Shown: one piece after another, positions 51,074-60,639 of the stretch
Layout: every line of letters begins with the position of its first letter
How positions within the stretch are numbered: position 1 is the stretch's first letter
Assembly: GCF_000739615.1 (NCBI RefSeq)
Contig: NZ_BATP01000007.1
Location: 1 to 64,000, forward strand
Source of the DNA: Haloferula sp. BvORR071
Lineage (GTDB): Bacteria > Verrucomicrobiota > Verrucomicrobiia > Verrucomicrobiales > Akkermansiaceae
Direction of reading: 5' to 3'
Length of the DNA: 64,000 nucleotides
The notes under the pieces: generated by a model
Seen by the model: only the letters and a program-made list of their open reading frames with translations
Told to the model about the DNA's origin: nothing
Database searches by the model: none
Translations under genes and position numbers: made by a program

Positions 51074-54000
51074 ATGAGAAAAATCCTCTTCTCGCTGCTA
51101 TTTTCCCTGCCCCTGTCCCTGGCGGCGGAGGATCTCGAGTTCAAGGAGGCTTTCGCCGATCCCGCGAGCCGCGAGGCAGCCTTGGCCCGGCTGGTTCCCC
51201 AGACCCGCGACTGGTTCTTCTACCAAGCGCTCAACCATCAGCTCGCCGGTCGTACGGACGCCTACCGGAAGACCATGGCCGACTGGAAAACCGCCGCCCA
51301 GAAGCCCGGCGTGGGTGCCGCCACTCTCGAAGGTTACGACATCCTGGAAAACCGCGAGATCCTGCTCCGCTTCGACGCGGACCCGAAAAAGGCCACGGAC
51401 GAGATGATCCACCGGGCCGGGATGACGTTCGACGACGCCAAGCCCGACGCCCGCGCCGACGAGAAACTCCCTGACCGCCTCGATCCCGCCCGGATTTCCG
51501 TCCAGGCCTTCGAGCAGGAAGCCATCGATCGCGGCAACGAGGCACCCTATCGACAGTTGAAGGGCGAGCGCCTGGCTGCGGAGCTGGCGAAGGTCGTGGA
51601 GTTCGACGAAGCCAAGCTGCTCTATTTCCGCCAGACACTCACCCAGGCGGATCTGCCCGGCGTCGTGGCCCTGCTCACCCGGGTCCACCGCCTGCCCCAG
51701 CCACCCCGCTTCGGCTCCGCAAGCATCGAGAACCGCTTGACCCGCGCCCAGCTCGATGAATTGGCCGCCGCAGTCCCGGCCCTGCGTGGCAATCAGGAGT
51801 TCGCAACCCGCTGCATGACCACCTTGCTGCCCGGGGCGGAGACCGACTTCGAGCTCGATCCCTCCGCGCATGCCGCACATCTCGCCGCCTGCCGGGATTT
51901 CGCGCTGACCCTGCCGCCCGCGCTGAATTCCCTGAAGGCCCACGTGCTTTTCCACCACCTGCGACTCCAGCGCGATCTGGGGCAGTATCCGCAGGAGGAC
52001 TTCCTCGCCTACCTGCGCTTGCCGCGGAATGAGCATCCAATTTTGCGGCCTGTTCAGCAACGCGCCGCGGATCCCTTCATCAACCCGGCAGCCGACTACT
52101 CCCCTGCCACGGGCTGCCCGCCGATCGGGGACGACAGCGCTCTCGTCAGCGAGTACCTCCAGCATTTCCTCGGCAGTGCCGAAACGCCCGATCTCTTCAA
52201 GGATCTCATCGAGGAGAAGAAGCTGCGTCTCTTCCATGCCCGGGCCCGGCTCTTGGCCGGGGCAGATCCAGTGGCATGGGGTGCGTCGATTCCTCCGGCC
52301 GAGCTACTGGAAATGCAGAAGGAGACCCGCATCGTCTTCGCGCCAGGACAAGGCCAGGCGCTTCCCGCTGACGCGGAGGTGAAGCTCGCGCTCGATCTCA
52401 AGAATACGCCGGATCTGCTGGTGCGGATCTTCGAGCTGGATCTGCCAGCATGGATCGAGCGCGAGGGTAGCGAGCCGCCGGTGGACCTCGATCTGGAGGG
52501 CTTGGTGCCCCACCACGAGAAACGCCTGAGCTTCGCGCAACCGCCGCTGGTACTGCACCGCGAGACGCTGGATCTGCCGGAGCTCGCCGGGCCCGGCGCA
52601 TGGGTCGTGGAGTGCGTGTCGAAGGAAGTCTCTTCACGCGCGCTCATCCGCAAGGGCCGCTTGATCGCCTTCGTGGATCACGAGGCCCGAGGGCAATCGG
52701 TGAAGGTCTTCGGTGAGGACGGCACCCTGCTCAAGGATGCGAGCGTCTCCCTCGGCACCGAAACCTTCGCTCCCGATGCGAGTGGCAAGATCGTGATTCC
52801 CGACAAGACCAGCTCGTCGCGCACGACTGGCTTGGTCCGCCAGGGCAAGCTCGCCGTGCCGCTCTCTCTGGAGGCACGCCGCGATGAGATCTCGCTCGAC
52901 GCCCGCTTCCATGTGGACCGCGAGCAACTACTGGCCGATCAGCAGGCCAGCCTCTTCATCCGCCTGCGCCTGAATAGCCATGGCAGGGAGATCCCGCTGG
53001 AGTGGATCGATAAGCCCTCGCTGGTGATGCAGGCAACCTTGGCTGGCGGCCTCACTACCGAGCGCGTGATCGGTGGCGATCTCAAGCTATCCCCACGGAT
53101 GTTCATCCCCTTCCAAGTCCCCGCAGACACCATCGCGCTGACCATGAAGCTCACCGGCTCGGTGACACCTCGCGACGGCGATGATCCGAAACCGCTGGAA
53201 GCCAGCAAGAGCTGGGAGCTGAACAACATCGTCACCAGCGGACGAATCGCTGCGGGCTTCTTCACGCGCGATACCGAGGGCTATCGAATGGAAGTCCGTG
53301 GCCGCAATGGCGAGCCCTTGTCCTCCCGCCCCGTCACCTTCCAGTTCACCCACCGCAACTATGCCAGCCCGATCGAAGTCACGCTGCGCAGTGATGATCG
53401 CGGCCGCGTGGCACTTGGCACCCTGCCGGAGATCGTGAAGATCGGGACTCGCAGCTCGGACATCGGCGAGGTCAATTTCAAGCCTGATGAGGAAGCCGGC
53501 TGGAGTGACTTCCCCGCTGAATTCCAGCTCGCCGCTGGCGATGAGATCCGCTTGCCGCTGCTGCGACCGATGGCAGTTCTTGATCGGGCTCGTGTGAGCT
53601 TGAGCGAATGGCGTGGCGAGGCATTGCTCCGTGATCACTTCGACAAGCTGGCGCTTGATAAGCGGCAGCTGGTCTTACGCGGTTTGCCCGCCGGCGACTT
53701 CCGGCTCGTGATCGATGGCAAGGCTATCCTCATCCGCTCCTCTGCCGCGGCGGAGCGCGACGGTCTGTTAGTCTCGGCCGCGCGCATCATGCCGCGCTTC
53801 CTGCCGCCATTGCCCTTCGTCATGGCCGCCACACCTGAAGCCGGTGCTCTGGTGGTGAAGGTGGATGGTGCTTCACCGGGTACCAGGGTCTCGCTGTTGG
53901 GGCGGCGCTATCTCCACGATTGGTCCGGCGGAGCGGCGCTGCAGCCCTTCGGGAATCCCCTGCCTGCTCTCCTGACCCCCGGCTTCACCGGGAATGCCTT

Positions 54001-57000
54001 CCTTGAATCGAAGCGCCTGAGCGACGAGATGCGCTACATCCTGGATCGGCGCGCCGCGAAGACCTTCCCCGGTTCCATGCTGCCGCGCGCGGGCCTGCTG
54101 GTGAACCGCTGGAGCGAGGACGACGTAGTACAGGCCGAGCAAAAGGGTGAAGGCGGCCGCGTTGGCCACGGCACCGGTGGCGGGCGGTCTGGCGGGAGGG
54201 AACCAGCGCCCTCTACTCCCCCAGAGGAACGTGAGGGTGATTCCAACGGCGAAGCCACGCTCGACTTCCTGGCTCGCACCTCGGTGCTTCGGCTCGATCT
54301 ACCGCTCGGTGCGGATGGCACCGTGCAGGTGCCCGCGGCGGACTTCGCACAGTGCCAGTATCTGGAGATCGTGGCCGCTGACACAGCGGGCCGTCATCAC
54401 CTGACGGTGCCGCTGGTGCCGAGCGACACCCCGCTGCGCGACCGCCGCCTGGCGAAGCCGCTGGATGCCAAGACATACCACGTCGGCACCCGCCGCGCGG
54501 CGGCCCTTGCCAAGGGCGCCGAGGCCAGCATCGAGAGCGTGCTTGATGCCGACTGGCGGGCCTTCACCACCCTGGCGGAGGCGCACCAGTTCCTGTTAGG
54601 CGCTTCGAGCGATACCCGTCTGAATGACTTCCTACCGCTGCTCGATTGGCCCTCGCTCGATGAGCAGAAGAAGCTGGCCTTCCTCTCCGAGCACGCCTGT
54701 CACGAGCTGCACCTCTTCCTGATGCGGAAGGACCCGGACTTCTTCACCAAGCACGTGAAGCCGATGCTGGCGGAGAAGCAGGAGCCAACGGTGGTCGACA
54801 ACATCCTGTTAGGCCGCGACCTCACGGCTTACCTGCGGCCCTACGCCTGGCAGCGGCTGAATGCCGCGGAGAAGGCACTGCTGTCTCAAGCAATGCCGGA
54901 GGCCCGGGAACGGGTCGCGCGCGAGCTGAACTTGCGCTGGGAACTCGAAGCTCCCACGCCCGAGCAGGAGACCCAGCTCTTCACCCAGACCCTGCGCGGG
55001 AATGAACTGGCGACGGAGGACTCCCTCGGCCTGGCCGCAAAGGATACAGATGGTTCGATGACGCTCGGGGGAACCTCATATCTCCTCGAAAAAACCCGCA
55101 ACACTATCATCCCCGTCATTGATTTTGAGGACACCTCGGTCGAAGAAGCCATCGACTTCCTGCGCCTGCGCTCCCGCGAGCTGGATACCCGTGAAACCGA
55201 TCCGACCAGGAAGGGTATCAACTTCGTGATCCGCAAACCGCGGGCAGGCCTGGATGCCGCGTCGGATCCCGGTGCCCTCCGCATCAAGGAACTGCGCCTG
55301 CGCAATGTTCCCATGGCCGAAGCGCTCAAGTACATCTGCGAGGCTACCCGGCTGCGCTACAAGGTCGATGAATATGCCGTTACGCTGGTGCCGGGAACCG
55401 AGTCCGATGAGGACCTTTTCACCCGCACCTTCAATGTCCCGCGGGATTTCCTGAACCTGCTCACCGGCCCCAACGGCGCCATCAGAGAGGAAGATCCCTT
55501 TGGCACGACCGAGGCGCGCAAACGCGGAGGCCGCCTTACCATCACCGAGGCACTGAAGGAAAAAGGCGTCGCGGATGTCGCCGGTTCCTCCGCCACCCTA
55601 ACAGGATCGAGGCTCGTAGTCCGCAATACATCCACCAATATCGACCTGATCGAGAGTCTTGTGGACGTGGTGCTGGAGGACCGTCCCGTGGCCAAGCCTC
55701 GTGCTGCGCATCGCGGCCTCTCTGCCGGTGTCCCGGGTGGCCTATCCGACAACTCCGGCATACTGCCACCACTACCTTCTTCTGCTGCCGAGGCCGATGG
55801 TTTCGCCTCCGGTGGCGGTGGCGCTGATCATTTTGCCGAGGCCGATCCGTTCGGAGGAGACGGGAGCACGGGTGCGGCACTGAAGCCGCGCCCCCCCATG
55901 GACCACCCCTTCTCCCGTCCTTCCTGGAGTTCCGAACGCGACCAGACCCGCCTGTGGCGCGAGTCGAACTACTATCGTTATCGTGGCAAGACCGACGAAA
56001 GCTTCATCCCGCTCAACCGCTTCTGGCTCGATCTCGCGCTGTGGGATGGCAAGGGCGCTTTCATCTCGCCGAACTTCAATGCCTGCACCCACAACGCCAA
56101 CGAGGCGCTGTTTTGCCTGGCGATGCTCGACCTGCCCTTCAAGGCCCAGCGCCCGGAGACGCAGGTGGACGGCTCAACCCTCAAGGTGAAGGCCCGCGAG
56201 CCGATGCTGCTCTTCTACAAGGACACGCGCGAGACCCAGAAGGTCGCGCAGGATGCCCCGGTGCTGGTGCGCCAGATCTTCCACCGCCTCGATGACCGCT
56301 TCCGCACCGTGGACGGCCGTCAGGTGGAGAACAGCATCAGCGGCGACTTCGTGGCGGGGGTGCCCTACGGCGCCTCGATGGTGGTGACCAATCCCAGCGG
56401 TGCGGGCCGGCGGATTGATGTGCTGGCCCAGATCCCTGCAGGTGCGATCCCGCTGGCGGGATCACCGGCCACGACCTCGGAGACGTACGAGCTGGAGCCC
56501 TATGGCGTCCAGAGCCTGGAGCTTGCCTTCTATTTCCCGCTGGCCGGGGAATACGCGGTCTATCCTCTGCAAGTGTCGGAGAACGATACCATTCTCGCAC
56601 GCGGCGATGCCCGGGTGCTGCGGGTCAGTGCCGAGCCGCCGCCTGCGGACGCCGACTCTTGGCCGGTCCTCGCGCGCGACGCCAGCAACGATGCCGTGCT
56701 CGCCCGCATGAAGATCGCAAACCTGCGCACGCTGGACTTCAAGCTGATCCGCTGGCGCCTGCAGGACCGCGGTTTCTTCAACGAGGCCTCCAAAATCCTG
56801 CGCGAACGGCTGCACTACTCTGCGGATGTTGCCTCTTACGGCTTCCTGCACGGCGATGTCCCCGCCATGCGCGAACTGGTCGAGAACTCCTCGCTGGCGC
56901 AGCGCTTGGGTGATTGGCTCGATAGCCCGATTATCCAAGTGCGGCCCTTGGTTCATCGCGACTGGGAGAGCCTGGAATTCGATCCACTGGTGAATCCCCG

Positions 57001-57967
57001 CGCCCACCGCTTCGCGGACAAGGAACGCCTGACCCACGCCGACGCCACGGCCCACTACACCGCGCTGTTAGACACGCTGGCCTGGAAGCCAGCGCTTGAA
57101 GCCGGTGACCAACTGGCCCTCACCGCGCATCTCCTGTTGCAGGACCGCGTGCCGGAGGCGCTGGAGCGTTTCGACAAAGTCGACTCTAACAAACTGCCCG
57201 CAACCATGGCCTACGATTACATCGCCGCGGTGGTGGATTTCTATCGGTCCAAGCCGGAGGACGCACGCGCTCTCGCGGTGCGTCACAGCACCTTGCCGCC
57301 CGGCCAGTGGAAGCAGCGCTTCGACGCGATCCGCACCCAGGCCGACGAGATCGTAGCGCTACAGGCACCACGCGCGGCCGAACCGCAGAAGCCGCAGGAA
57401 GAAGCGCCGAGCCTCGACCTCGCGCTCGCCCCGGACGGCAAGCTCGTGATCAAGCAGCAGCGGCTCGACAAGACCCTGCTGCAGCTCTTCAGCGTGGATT
57501 TAGAAATGCTCTTCTCCAAGGATCCCTTCCTCACCGGTGAAGGAGCCTCGCAGCCCGGCATCCGCGCCAACGATAGCCGCGAGGTATTACTCGCCGCGCC
57601 AGAAACCGCAGTCGACCTGCCCGAGAACTTCCGTCACGGCAACGTCCTTGTCGCCGCCAAGTCCGGCACCACCAAGGTCCTCAAGGTTCTCGACAGCCGC
57701 TCTCTGGAAATCACCCGCACGCCTTTGGAGCGCACCTTGCAGGTTTTCGACTCCGCCAGCCGACTGCCCGTGCCGCAGTGCTACGTGAAGGTCTATGTCG
57801 AAGACAGCAGTGGCCACCCCGTCTTCCACAAAGACGGCTACACCGACCTGCGCGGGAAGTTCGACTACCTCAGCCACACCGGCAGCGACCTCGGGGAGAT
57901 CCACAAGATCGCCGTGCTCGTGAACCATCCGGAGAAAGGCGCGAGGATCGAGGTGTTTGATTTGTGA
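51074..57967 (+). CDS. Giant secreted protein with secretin-N-like insert, function unknown
   Basis: A 2,297-aa protein with a signal peptide (MRKILFSLLFSLPLSLAAED). The first 400 residues are helical, repeat-like and charged. About 420-1000 is beta-rich, with segments such as VEVRGRNGEPLSSRPVTFQF-type modules resembling the MG/bacterial macroglobulin style. A Gly-rich linker lies near 1030-1050. About 1335-1545 looks like secretin N-domains (VIDFEDTSVEEAIDFLRLR; LRLRNVPMAEALKYICEATR; SRLVVRNTSTNIDLIESLV). A Gly/Ser/Pro linker (about 1555-1610) and a further beta/alpha region with TPR-like helices (about 1890-2100) end the protein. I find no thioester or protease motif. No neighbours are in its transcription unit. 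Confidence 0.7.
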   Translation: MRKILFSLLFSLPLSLAAEDLEFKEAFADPASREAALARLVPQTRDWFFYQALNHQLAGRTDAYRKTMADWKTAAQKPGVGAATLEGYDILENREILLRFDADPKKATDEMIHRAGMTFDDAKPDARADEKLPDRLDPARISVQAFEQEAIDRGNEAPYRQLKGERLAAELAKVVEFDEAKLLYFRQTLTQADLPGVVALLTRVHRLPQPPRFGSASIENRLTRAQLDELAAAVPALRGNQEFATRCMTTLLPGAETDFELDPSAHAAHLAACRDFALTLPPALNSLKAHVLFHHLRLQRDLGQYPQEDFLAYLRLPRNEHPILRPVQQRAADPFINPAADYSPATGCPPIGDDSALVSEYLQHFLGSAETPDLFKDLIEEKKLRLFHARARLLAGADPVAWGASIPPAELLEMQKETRIVFAPGQGQALPADAEVKLALDLKNTPDLLVRIFELDLPAWIEREGSEPPVDLDLEGLVPHHEKRLSFAQPPLVLHRETLDLPELAGPGAWVVECVSKEVSSRALIRKGRLIAFVDHEARGQSVKVFGEDGTLLKDASVSLGTETFAPDASGKIVIPDKTSSSRTTGLVRQGKLAVPLSLEARRDEISLDARFHVDREQLLADQQASLFIRLRLNSHGREIPLEWIDKPSLVMQATLAGGLTTERVIGGDLKLSPRMFIPFQVPADTIALTMKLTGSVTPRDGDDPKPLEASKSWELNNIVTSGRIAAGFFTRDTEGYRMEVRGRNGEPLSSRPVTFQFTHRNYASPIEVTLRSDDRGRVALGTLPEIVKIGTRSSDIGEVNFKPDEEAGWSDFPAEFQLAAGDEIRLPLLRPMAVLDRARVSLSEWRGEALLRDHFDKLALDKRQLVLRGLPAGDFRLVIDGKAILIRSSAAAERDGLLVSAARIMPRFLPPLPFVMAATPEAGALVVKVDGASPGTRVSLLGRRYLHDWSGGAALQPFGNPLPALLTPGFTGNAFLESKRLSDEMRYILDRRAAKTFPGSMLPRAGLLVNRWSEDDVVQAEQKGEGGRVGHGTGGGRSGGREPAPSTPPEEREGDSNGEATLDFLARTSVLRLDLPLGADGTVQVPAADFAQCQYLEIVAADTAGRHHLTVPLVPSDTPLRDRRLAKPLDAKTYHVGTRRAAALAKGAEASIESVLDADWRAFTTLAEAHQFLLGASSDTRLNDFLPLLDWPSLDEQKKLAFLSEHACHELHLFLMRKDPDFFTKHVKPMLAEKQEPTVVDNILLGRDLTAYLRPYAWQRLNAAEKALLSQAMPEARERVARELNLRWELEAPTPEQETQLFTQTLRGNELATEDSLGLAAKDTDGSMTLGGTSYLLEKTRNTIIPVIDFEDTSVEEAIDFLRLRSRELDTRETDPTRKGINFVIRKPRAGLDAASDPGALRIKELRLRNVPMAEALKYICEATRLRYKVDEYAVTLVPGTESDEDLFTRTFNVPRDFLNLLTGPNGAIREEDPFGTTEARKRGGRLTITEALKEKGVADVAGSSATLTGSRLVVRNTSTNIDLIESLVDVVLEDRPVAKPRAAHRGLSAGVPGGLSDNSGILPPLPSSAAEADGFASGGGGADHFAEADPFGGDGSTGAALKPRPPMDHPFSRPSWSSERDQTRLWRESNYYRYRGKTDESFIPLNRFWLDLALWDGKGAFISPNFNACTHNANEALFCLAMLDLPFKAQRPETQVDGSTLKVKAREPMLLFYKDTRETQKVAQDAPVLVRQIFHRLDDRFRTVDGRQVENSISGDFVAGVPYGASMVVTNPSGAGRRIDVLAQIPAGAIPLAGSPATTSETYELEPYGVQSLELAFYFPLAGEYAVYPLQVSENDTILARGDARVLRVSAEPPPADADSWPVLARDASNDAVLARMKIANLRTLDFKLIRWRLQDRGFFNEASKILRERLHYSADVASYGFLHGDVPAMRELVENSSLAQRLGDWLDSPIIQVRPLVHRDWESLEFDPLVNPRAHRFADKERLTHADATAHYTALLDTLAWKPALEAGDQLALTAHLLLQDRVPEALERFDKVDSNKLPATMAYDYIAAVVDFYRSKPEDARALAVRHSTLPPGQWKQRFDAIRTQADEIVALQAPRAAEPQKPQEEAPSLDLALAPDGKLVIKQQRLDKTLLQLFSVDLEMLFSKDPFLTGEGASQPGIRANDSREVLLAAPETAVDLPENFRHGNVLVAAKSGTTKVLKVLDSRSLEITRTPLERTLQVFDSASRLPVPQCYVKVYVEDSSGHPVFHKDGYTDLRGKFDYLSHTGSDLGEIHKIAVLVNHPEKGARIEVFDL

Positions 57968-58032
57968 GATCCAATACGGGAGGGTCGATTCGTGATCGCA
58001 GATTGCGAATCGGACCTCACGGTTCTGCCTTT

Positions 58033-58150
58033 GATCCCTAAGGGATCTCCGCCTGATCCCAATAGGGATCAAAGCGGCAGTAGCCGGGGGTTGAGCGCAG
58101 CGACACCCCCGGTATCCGCCCCACGGAATAACTCGATCCCGAAGGGATCG
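58033..58150. repeat. REP-like palindromes left of the RAYT gene
   Basis: Three short palindromes of the form GATCCC-N-GGGATC: GATCCCTAAGGGATC at about 58033, GATCCCAATAGGGATC at about 58055, and GATCCCGAAGGGATC at about 58136. The 36-base arm at 58078-58113 (CAGTAGCCGGGGGTTGAGCG to ACACCCCCGGT) is matched exactly, inverted, at 58722-58757. Together with the right side they bracket the transposase gene. Confidence 0.85.
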
Positions 58151-58186
58151 CAGCCCGGCCATATTCCACCTCTACCTCCCCGCATC

Positions 58187-58630
58187 ATGTCCACCTACCT
58201 CGGCCTGCACTACCACATCATCTTCGGAACGAAACATCGCGAACCTTCCATCACCCCCGACATCCGCCACCGCCTCCACGAATACCTCGGCGGTCTCGTC
58301 CACGGCCTCGGCGCCGAAACCCACGGAATCGGCGGGGTCGCGGATCACGTCCACCTCCTCGTCACCCTCAAGGCCACCCATTGCCTCGCCGACTTCATGC
58401 GTGAATTGAAGAAGGCCTCATCCATCTGGATGAAAACCGAAGGAGCCAAACCCAAGTTCGAATGGCAAGAAGGCTACTGCGCCATCACCGTCAGCCCATC
58501 CGCAAGAGGTGCAGTGAGCAAATACATCGCAGGGCAAGAAGAGCATCATCGTGTGAGGACCTTCAGCGAAGAACTCGTCGATCTGCTGAAAAAGGCAGGC
58601 CTTCCCTACGACGAGCGCCATCTGCCCTGA
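58187..58630 (+). CDS. REP-associated tyrosine transposase (RAYT, IS200/IS605-like)
   Basis: A 147-aa Y1 transposase. The metal-binding HUH motif is HVH at 54-56 (VADHVHLLVTL). FEWQEGYCAITVSPS is the RAYT/TnpA core block, and the candidate nucleophile Tyr113 lies in SKYIAGQEEHHR. The ATG at 58187 was chosen; an open frame extends upstream through the palindromes but lacks family sequence. RAYTs are single-copy, domesticated relatives of IS200 that process REP palindromes, which lie on both sides here. Confidence 0.9.
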   Translation: MSTYLGLHYHIIFGTKHREPSITPDIRHRLHEYLGGLVHGLGAETHGIGGVADHVHLLVTLKATHCLADFMRELKKASSIWMKTEGAKPKFEWQEGYCAITVSPSARGAVSKYIAGQEEHHRVRTFSEELVDLLKKAGLPYDERHLP

Positions 58631-58685
58631 GTCACGTCCACCAATCCATCTCCGGCAACACGTAGAGCAAATCGTATGACGCTAC

Positions 58686-58780
58686 GATCCCTCCGGGATC
58701 GAGATCTTCTCTTCGTGCCTGACCGGGGGTGTCGCTGCGCTCAACCCCCGGCTACTGTCGCTGTGATCCCTTCGGGATCG
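58686..58780. repeat. REP-like palindromes right of the RAYT gene
   Basis: The right-hand 36-base arm (58722-58757) is an exact inverted copy of 58078-58113. GATCCCTCCGGGATC at about 58686 and GATCCCTTCGGGATC at about 58766 repeat the small palindrome found on the left. The region between the transposase stop and the tRNA has no other gene. Confidence 0.85.
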
Positions 58781-58845
58781 AGACAAGGATCGCCACTTGC
58801 GCGTGCGGGGAAAGGCCACCGGATCAAACTCCTAGGCCGAAGACG

Positions 58846-58918
58846 TGGAGGATAGCGGATTCGAACCGCTGACCCCTTGCATGCCATGCAAGTGCTCTAC
58901 CAACTGAGCTAATCCCCC
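58846..58918 (-). tRNA. tRNA-Ala (anticodon GGC)
   Basis: A 73-nt cloverleaf on the minus strand. The acceptor stem GGGGGAT / ATCCTCC includes the G3-U70 pair that identifies alanine tRNAs. The D arm is in TAGCTCAGTTGGTAGAGC, the anticodon arm is CTTGC-ATGGCAT-GCAAG, and the T arm contains GGTTCGAATCC. The anticodon GGC reads GCC and GCT codons. The discriminator base is A. CCA is not encoded. Confidence 0.96.
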
Positions 58919-58996
58919 TTTGTCAGGTGCGGCCGGTTGGGGCCGCGCGAGGGCGGTTTGGTAGGGGATGGACCCCCTCTCGCGCAAGAGGTTTTT

Positions 58997-59899
58997 TCAA
59001 GAATCCGAAAGCTTTTCGATCAAAGCCACCAATGCCTTGGTCGCAGCGGCATGAAGAAGCGGATCAGGTGGGCTTGTATCGGCCTCGTCGGCCTTCACCA
59101 CCGGGCGGGTGGAGACCCTGACTGCAGGCGCTCCAACTTCGAAAAGACTCGAGGACAAGTCGAAATCATCCTGCATGCAAACGTTCTCCGCTCCGACCAC
59201 TTCGCCTAGGCCCGTGGCCAGGCGCAGCGCCCGGTTCTCCGCATCGCGGGAGCTGAGCAGGAGCTTCTCCCCTGCCCCGGTGGCCTCCACGACCAACACC
59301 TCCGAGCAGGTGCCCAAATTCTTGTCGAGCGCCGCCAAGCTCTGCATGACCGGGGCATCCAGATCGTAGGCATGCGGCATGAAGGCGAACTTCACGGTCC
59401 GCTTCGGTCTGGAGTTCGAAAGGGCGCCGGCGGCAGCCATCACGCTGGTCACGCCGCTGGCATTTGCCTCCATTCCCGGCGAGCCGCGGCGCGAGTCGTA
59501 GGCGGCCACGACCCACAAGGCCGACAAAGAGGCATCCGAACCGCGGAGAGTCACCATAAGGAGCGGCCAAGTGCCTGCACTGGTCCGGAATTGCTCCACC
59601 TTGTAGCCGGCATTGGCCGGCCCGAGCGCGCCCTCGATCATGGCCGCGGCCCGGTCGAGTCCCTTCGGGCTACCTTGATTCCGCTCGCCCACGAAGCTGA
59701 GGAATTTGCCCATGTCGTCCTTCAGCACCTCCGCGGAGACAGCGGTGGCGAAGCGCGGCTGCTCCTTCTGCGCCTCAATTCCCTGACGGTGAAAGTAGTA
59801 CCAGATTCCCAGCCCGGCGGAGACGACGAGTCCCAGCGGCAGCAGCCAGAGCAGGATTGCGATGCGGGGGTCACGGCGTGGAGCGGTTTCCTCGGTCAC
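58997..59899 (-). CDS. Degenerate M28-like (Zn-peptidase fold) membrane-anchored protein
   Basis: A 300-aa protein with one N-terminal membrane helix (about residues 14-36). The body resembles M28 aminopeptidases: a VVAAYDSRRGSPGMEANASG segment stands where active enzymes have AHYDS...GADDNASG. The metal-ligand His is Ala and the bridging Asp is missing (GMEAN), so hydrolytic activity is unlikely. VKFAFMPHAYDLDAPVMQS and VGAENVCMQDDFDLSSSLFE match later structural blocks. It could be a binding or regulatory relative. It diverges from the LON-domain gene. Confidence 0.65.
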   Translation of the reverse strand: MTEETAPRRDPRIAILLWLLPLGLVVSAGLGIWYYFHRQGIEAQKEQPRFATAVSAEVLKDDMGKFLSFVGERNQGSPKGLDRAAAMIEGALGPANAGYKVEQFRTSAGTWPLLMVTLRGSDASLSALWVVAAYDSRRGSPGMEANASGVTSVMAAAGALSNSRPKRTVKFAFMPHAYDLDAPVMQSLAALDKNLGTCSEVLVVEATGAGEKLLLSSRDAENRALRLATGLGEVVGAENVCMQDDFDLSSSLFEVGAPAVRVSTRPVVKADEADTSPPDPLLHAAATKALVALIEKLSDS

Positions 59900-60024
59900 G
59901 CGGCATCCGTGGTCGATGCAGCGGCGCGAGGCAAGGCCGATTGATGGTGCGACCGGCCGGGAGAACTCCGCGGCTCCGGGTTTTTTGGATTGCGCGGCGC
60001 GGCGGGCACGCCTCCCTTGCGGCG

Positions 60025-60639
60025 ATGTCCTCGCTCAACATCCCCCAGACCTGCGGTGTGATGCTGCTGCCGGACTGCACACTCTTTCCCCACGGCGGCC
60101 TGCCGCTGCACATCTACGAGGACCGCTACCGCGAAATGCTCTCCGATGCGCTTCACGGCAGCTGCTTTTTCGCCGTGGCCCGGCTGCTAGGCAAGGAAAC
60201 CGACGATCCCTCGCTCTGCACCGCGCCCGTCGGGACCATGGGCCTGGTCCGGGCCTCGCGAGAGCTTGACGACGGAACTTCCAACCTACTGCTACACGGG
60301 GTGATCCGGGTGCGCTTCATGGAGTGGCTCGACTCCCCCTATCCGAAGGCGCGGATCGAGCCAGTTCCCTCCGTCTTCGAGCCGGAATCTCAGTCCCGCG
60401 GCGCACTGGAAGCGCTTCAGGAGGCTGCGGAAATCGTGACCCGGGACCTACCCGACGAGGTCCGCGATGCGCTGACCTCGATGACCGCGCAGATCGATGA
60501 CCCCTCGATCCTGGCGGACGTGATGGCGCAGCAGTTCCTGCACAATCCCGACGAGCGCCAGGATCTCCTGGAAATGGAGTCCGCAGCCGCCCGGATCGCG
60601 TGGATCTGCAAGAAATTCGAGTCCGGCGCGCCCCAGTGA
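60025..60639 (+). CDS. LON substrate-binding domain protein
   Basis: A 204-aa stand-alone LON N-terminal domain: MLLPDCTLFPHGGLPLHIYE, then RYREMLSDAL and the PVGTMGLVRAS and NLLLHGVIRVRF blocks. The C-terminal half is helical (MAQQFLHNPDERQDLLEME). There is no AAA or protease domain. Such proteins may act as adaptors or substrate-binding factors. The ATG at 60025 was chosen because the fold begins there. Its stop overlaps the rarD start (GTGA). Confidence 0.85.
   Translation: MSSLNIPQTCGVMLLPDCTLFPHGGLPLHIYEDRYREMLSDALHGSCFFAVARLLGKETDDPSLCTAPVGTMGLVRASRELDDGTSNLLLHGVIRVRFMEWLDSPYPKARIEPVPSVFEPESQSRGALEALQEAAEIVTRDLPDEVRDALTSMTAQIDDPSILADVMAQQFLHNPDERQDLLEMESAAARIAWICKKFESGAPQ

Noticed and set aside
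57992-58186. Upstream extension of the RAYT gene
   Set aside because: The frame runs through REP palindromes and encodes Pro/Ser-rich filler. The transposase fold begins at the ATG at 58187.
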